From: CAZTHL01 sp964613585
GTDB taxonomy: Bacteria > Pseudomonadota > Alphaproteobacteria > DSM-16000 > Inquilinaceae
NCBI GenBank assembly: GCA_964613585.1
Contig: CAZTHL010000007.1
Location: 1-64,000 of the forward strand
Direction of reading: 5' to 3'
Length of the DNA: 64,000 bases
Shown: positions 63,488 to 64,000 of the stretch, piece by piece
Numbering within the stretch: the stretch's first letter is position 1
How the letters are laid out: each line of letters starts with the position of its first letter
Program-made: the position numbers and the translations under genes
The notes under the pieces: model-generated
Database searches by the model: none
Seen by the model: only the letters and a program-made list of their open reading frames with translations
What the model was told of the DNA's origin: nothing

Positions 63488-64000
63488 ATGCCGACCTTGC
63501 GCTATCATACTGTTGATGTGTTCACCGATCGGGCCTTCGGTGGCAACCAGCTGGCCGTGGTGCTCGATGCCGACGCCCTGTCCCAGGGTGCCATGCAGTC
63601 GGTGGCGGCCGAGTTCAACTATGCCGAGACAAGCTTCGTGCGGGCCGCCGCCCCGGATCGTGGACCCACGGTGCGCATTTTCACGCCGACCCGGGAGATG
63701 CCATTCGCTGGGCACCCGACGATCGGCACCGCGCTGGTACTAGCGCACGAGGGGCGGGTGATCCCGAACCCGGCGGACAGCCTCAGTGCCACCGTTACCC
63801 TCGAGTTGCCGGTCGGGCCGACGCCGGTGACGGTCGGCTTCGACGGCGCGATGCCGGTCACTGCGACCTTGAGCGCGCCGGTACCGTTCTCGCGCAAGCA
63901 GGAGGTGTCCGTGGCGACGGCCGCTGGCGCCCTCGGCCTGGGAGAGCGGGTCATCGTCGGCGAGCACCACCCTCCGGTCGTCATTGGCTGCGGCGTCGAC
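63488..64000 (+). CDS. PhzF-family isomerase-like protein, N-terminal part (cut by window edge)
   Basis: The visible 171 residues match the PhzF fold: HTVDVFTDRAFGGNQLAVVL, AEFNYAETSFVRAA with the conserved active-site Glu, VRIFTPTREMPFAGHPTIGT, and the start of the second half. PhzF-like proteins outside phenazine clusters have unknown substrates. The ATG at 63488 is used and the frame is open to the right edge. Confidence 0.9.
   Translation, partial: MPTLRYHTVDVFTDRAFGGNQLAVVLDADALSQGAMQSVAAEFNYAETSFVRAAAPDRGPTVRIFTPTREMPFAGHPTIGTALVLAHEGRVIPNPADSLSATVTLELPVGPTPVTVGFDGAMPVTATLSAPVPFSRKQEVSVATAAGALGLGERVIVGEHHPPVVIGCGVD

Overview
The window is about 70 percent G+C, densely coded and free of transposases, rRNA, tRNA and CRISPR arrays that I can see. 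Several genes point to an alphaproteobacterium: an Irr-type Fur-family regulator, the RegB/RegA redox pair, a fabA-fabB-fabI operon, System I cytochrome c maturation with a ccmI, mmcB, a DUF1465 protein and a PAS_5 protein. A Rhodospirillales-like host is my best guess. The order is inferred, not proven. The organism looks respiratory and Gram-negative: it has an LPS heptose gene, outer-membrane and Tat-exported proteins, and polyhydroxybutyrate or ketone-body use.

Layout. Positions 1-4510 (minus) carry ccmA-ccmB-ccmC-[methyltransferase]-ccmD-ccmE-ccmF, with ccmF cut by the window edge. Positions 4818-5359 hold two coupled small membrane proteins. Positions 5667-9098 hold PEP synthase and a D-lactate-dehydrogenase-like enzyme. 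Positions 9416-14523 are the most unusual region: a LuxR-type regulator with a degenerate receiver, two small exported proteins that share an L-x3-Q-[ML]-D-x-V-T-A-G motif right after the signal peptide, a periplasmic C39 cysteine peptidase, an outer-membrane barrel with an N-terminal coiled coil, and a further exported protein. The peptidase-barrel pair resembles FapD and FapF of the Pseudomonas functional-amyloid system, and the shared motif resembles a double-glycine leader. Positions 15298-17749 resume cytochrome c maturation (ccmG/dsbE, ccmH, ccmI), so the ccm genes are split by about 10.8 kb. Positions 18093-21618 are a divergent module of cytochrome b561, two PepSY proteins and a two-component system. 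A chemoreceptor follows.

Positions 23893-36000 have an iron theme: an FbpB-type permease and an FbpA-type binding protein lie apart but share a similar upstream iron-box-like site, and rubrerythrin and irr follow. Interleaved are regB/regA, a degenerate EAL protein, hldE, mmcB (with a LexA-like box), a secreted trypsin-like protease and a PAS_5 protein. Positions 36201-43769 hold a LuxR solo, formamidase with FmdB, RecQ and fabA-fabB-fabI. Positions 43957-51222 hold tlyA, a MarR operon with twin palindromic operators, a DJ-1/PfpI protein, a flavin oxidase divergent from an HxlR regulator, a BCCT transporter and a UspA protein. Positions 51770-55032 are modABC plus a ModE-like regulator behind a ModE-like box. 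Positions 55023-64000 hold a patatin, infA, a GntR regulator, a DUF1465 protein, 3-hydroxybutyrate dehydrogenase, an exported rubredoxin, PhoX, an alpha-carbonic anhydrase and a PhzF-like protein cut by the right edge.

Scattered between genes is a mosaic family of short repeats: a GCGTTTCCG-ended element with a TTCCGC-N5-GCGGAA hairpin, a 30-bp GCGAGCC palindrome, and a GC-rich third module. Several copies begin right at stop codons, and one supplies the last codons of mmcB.
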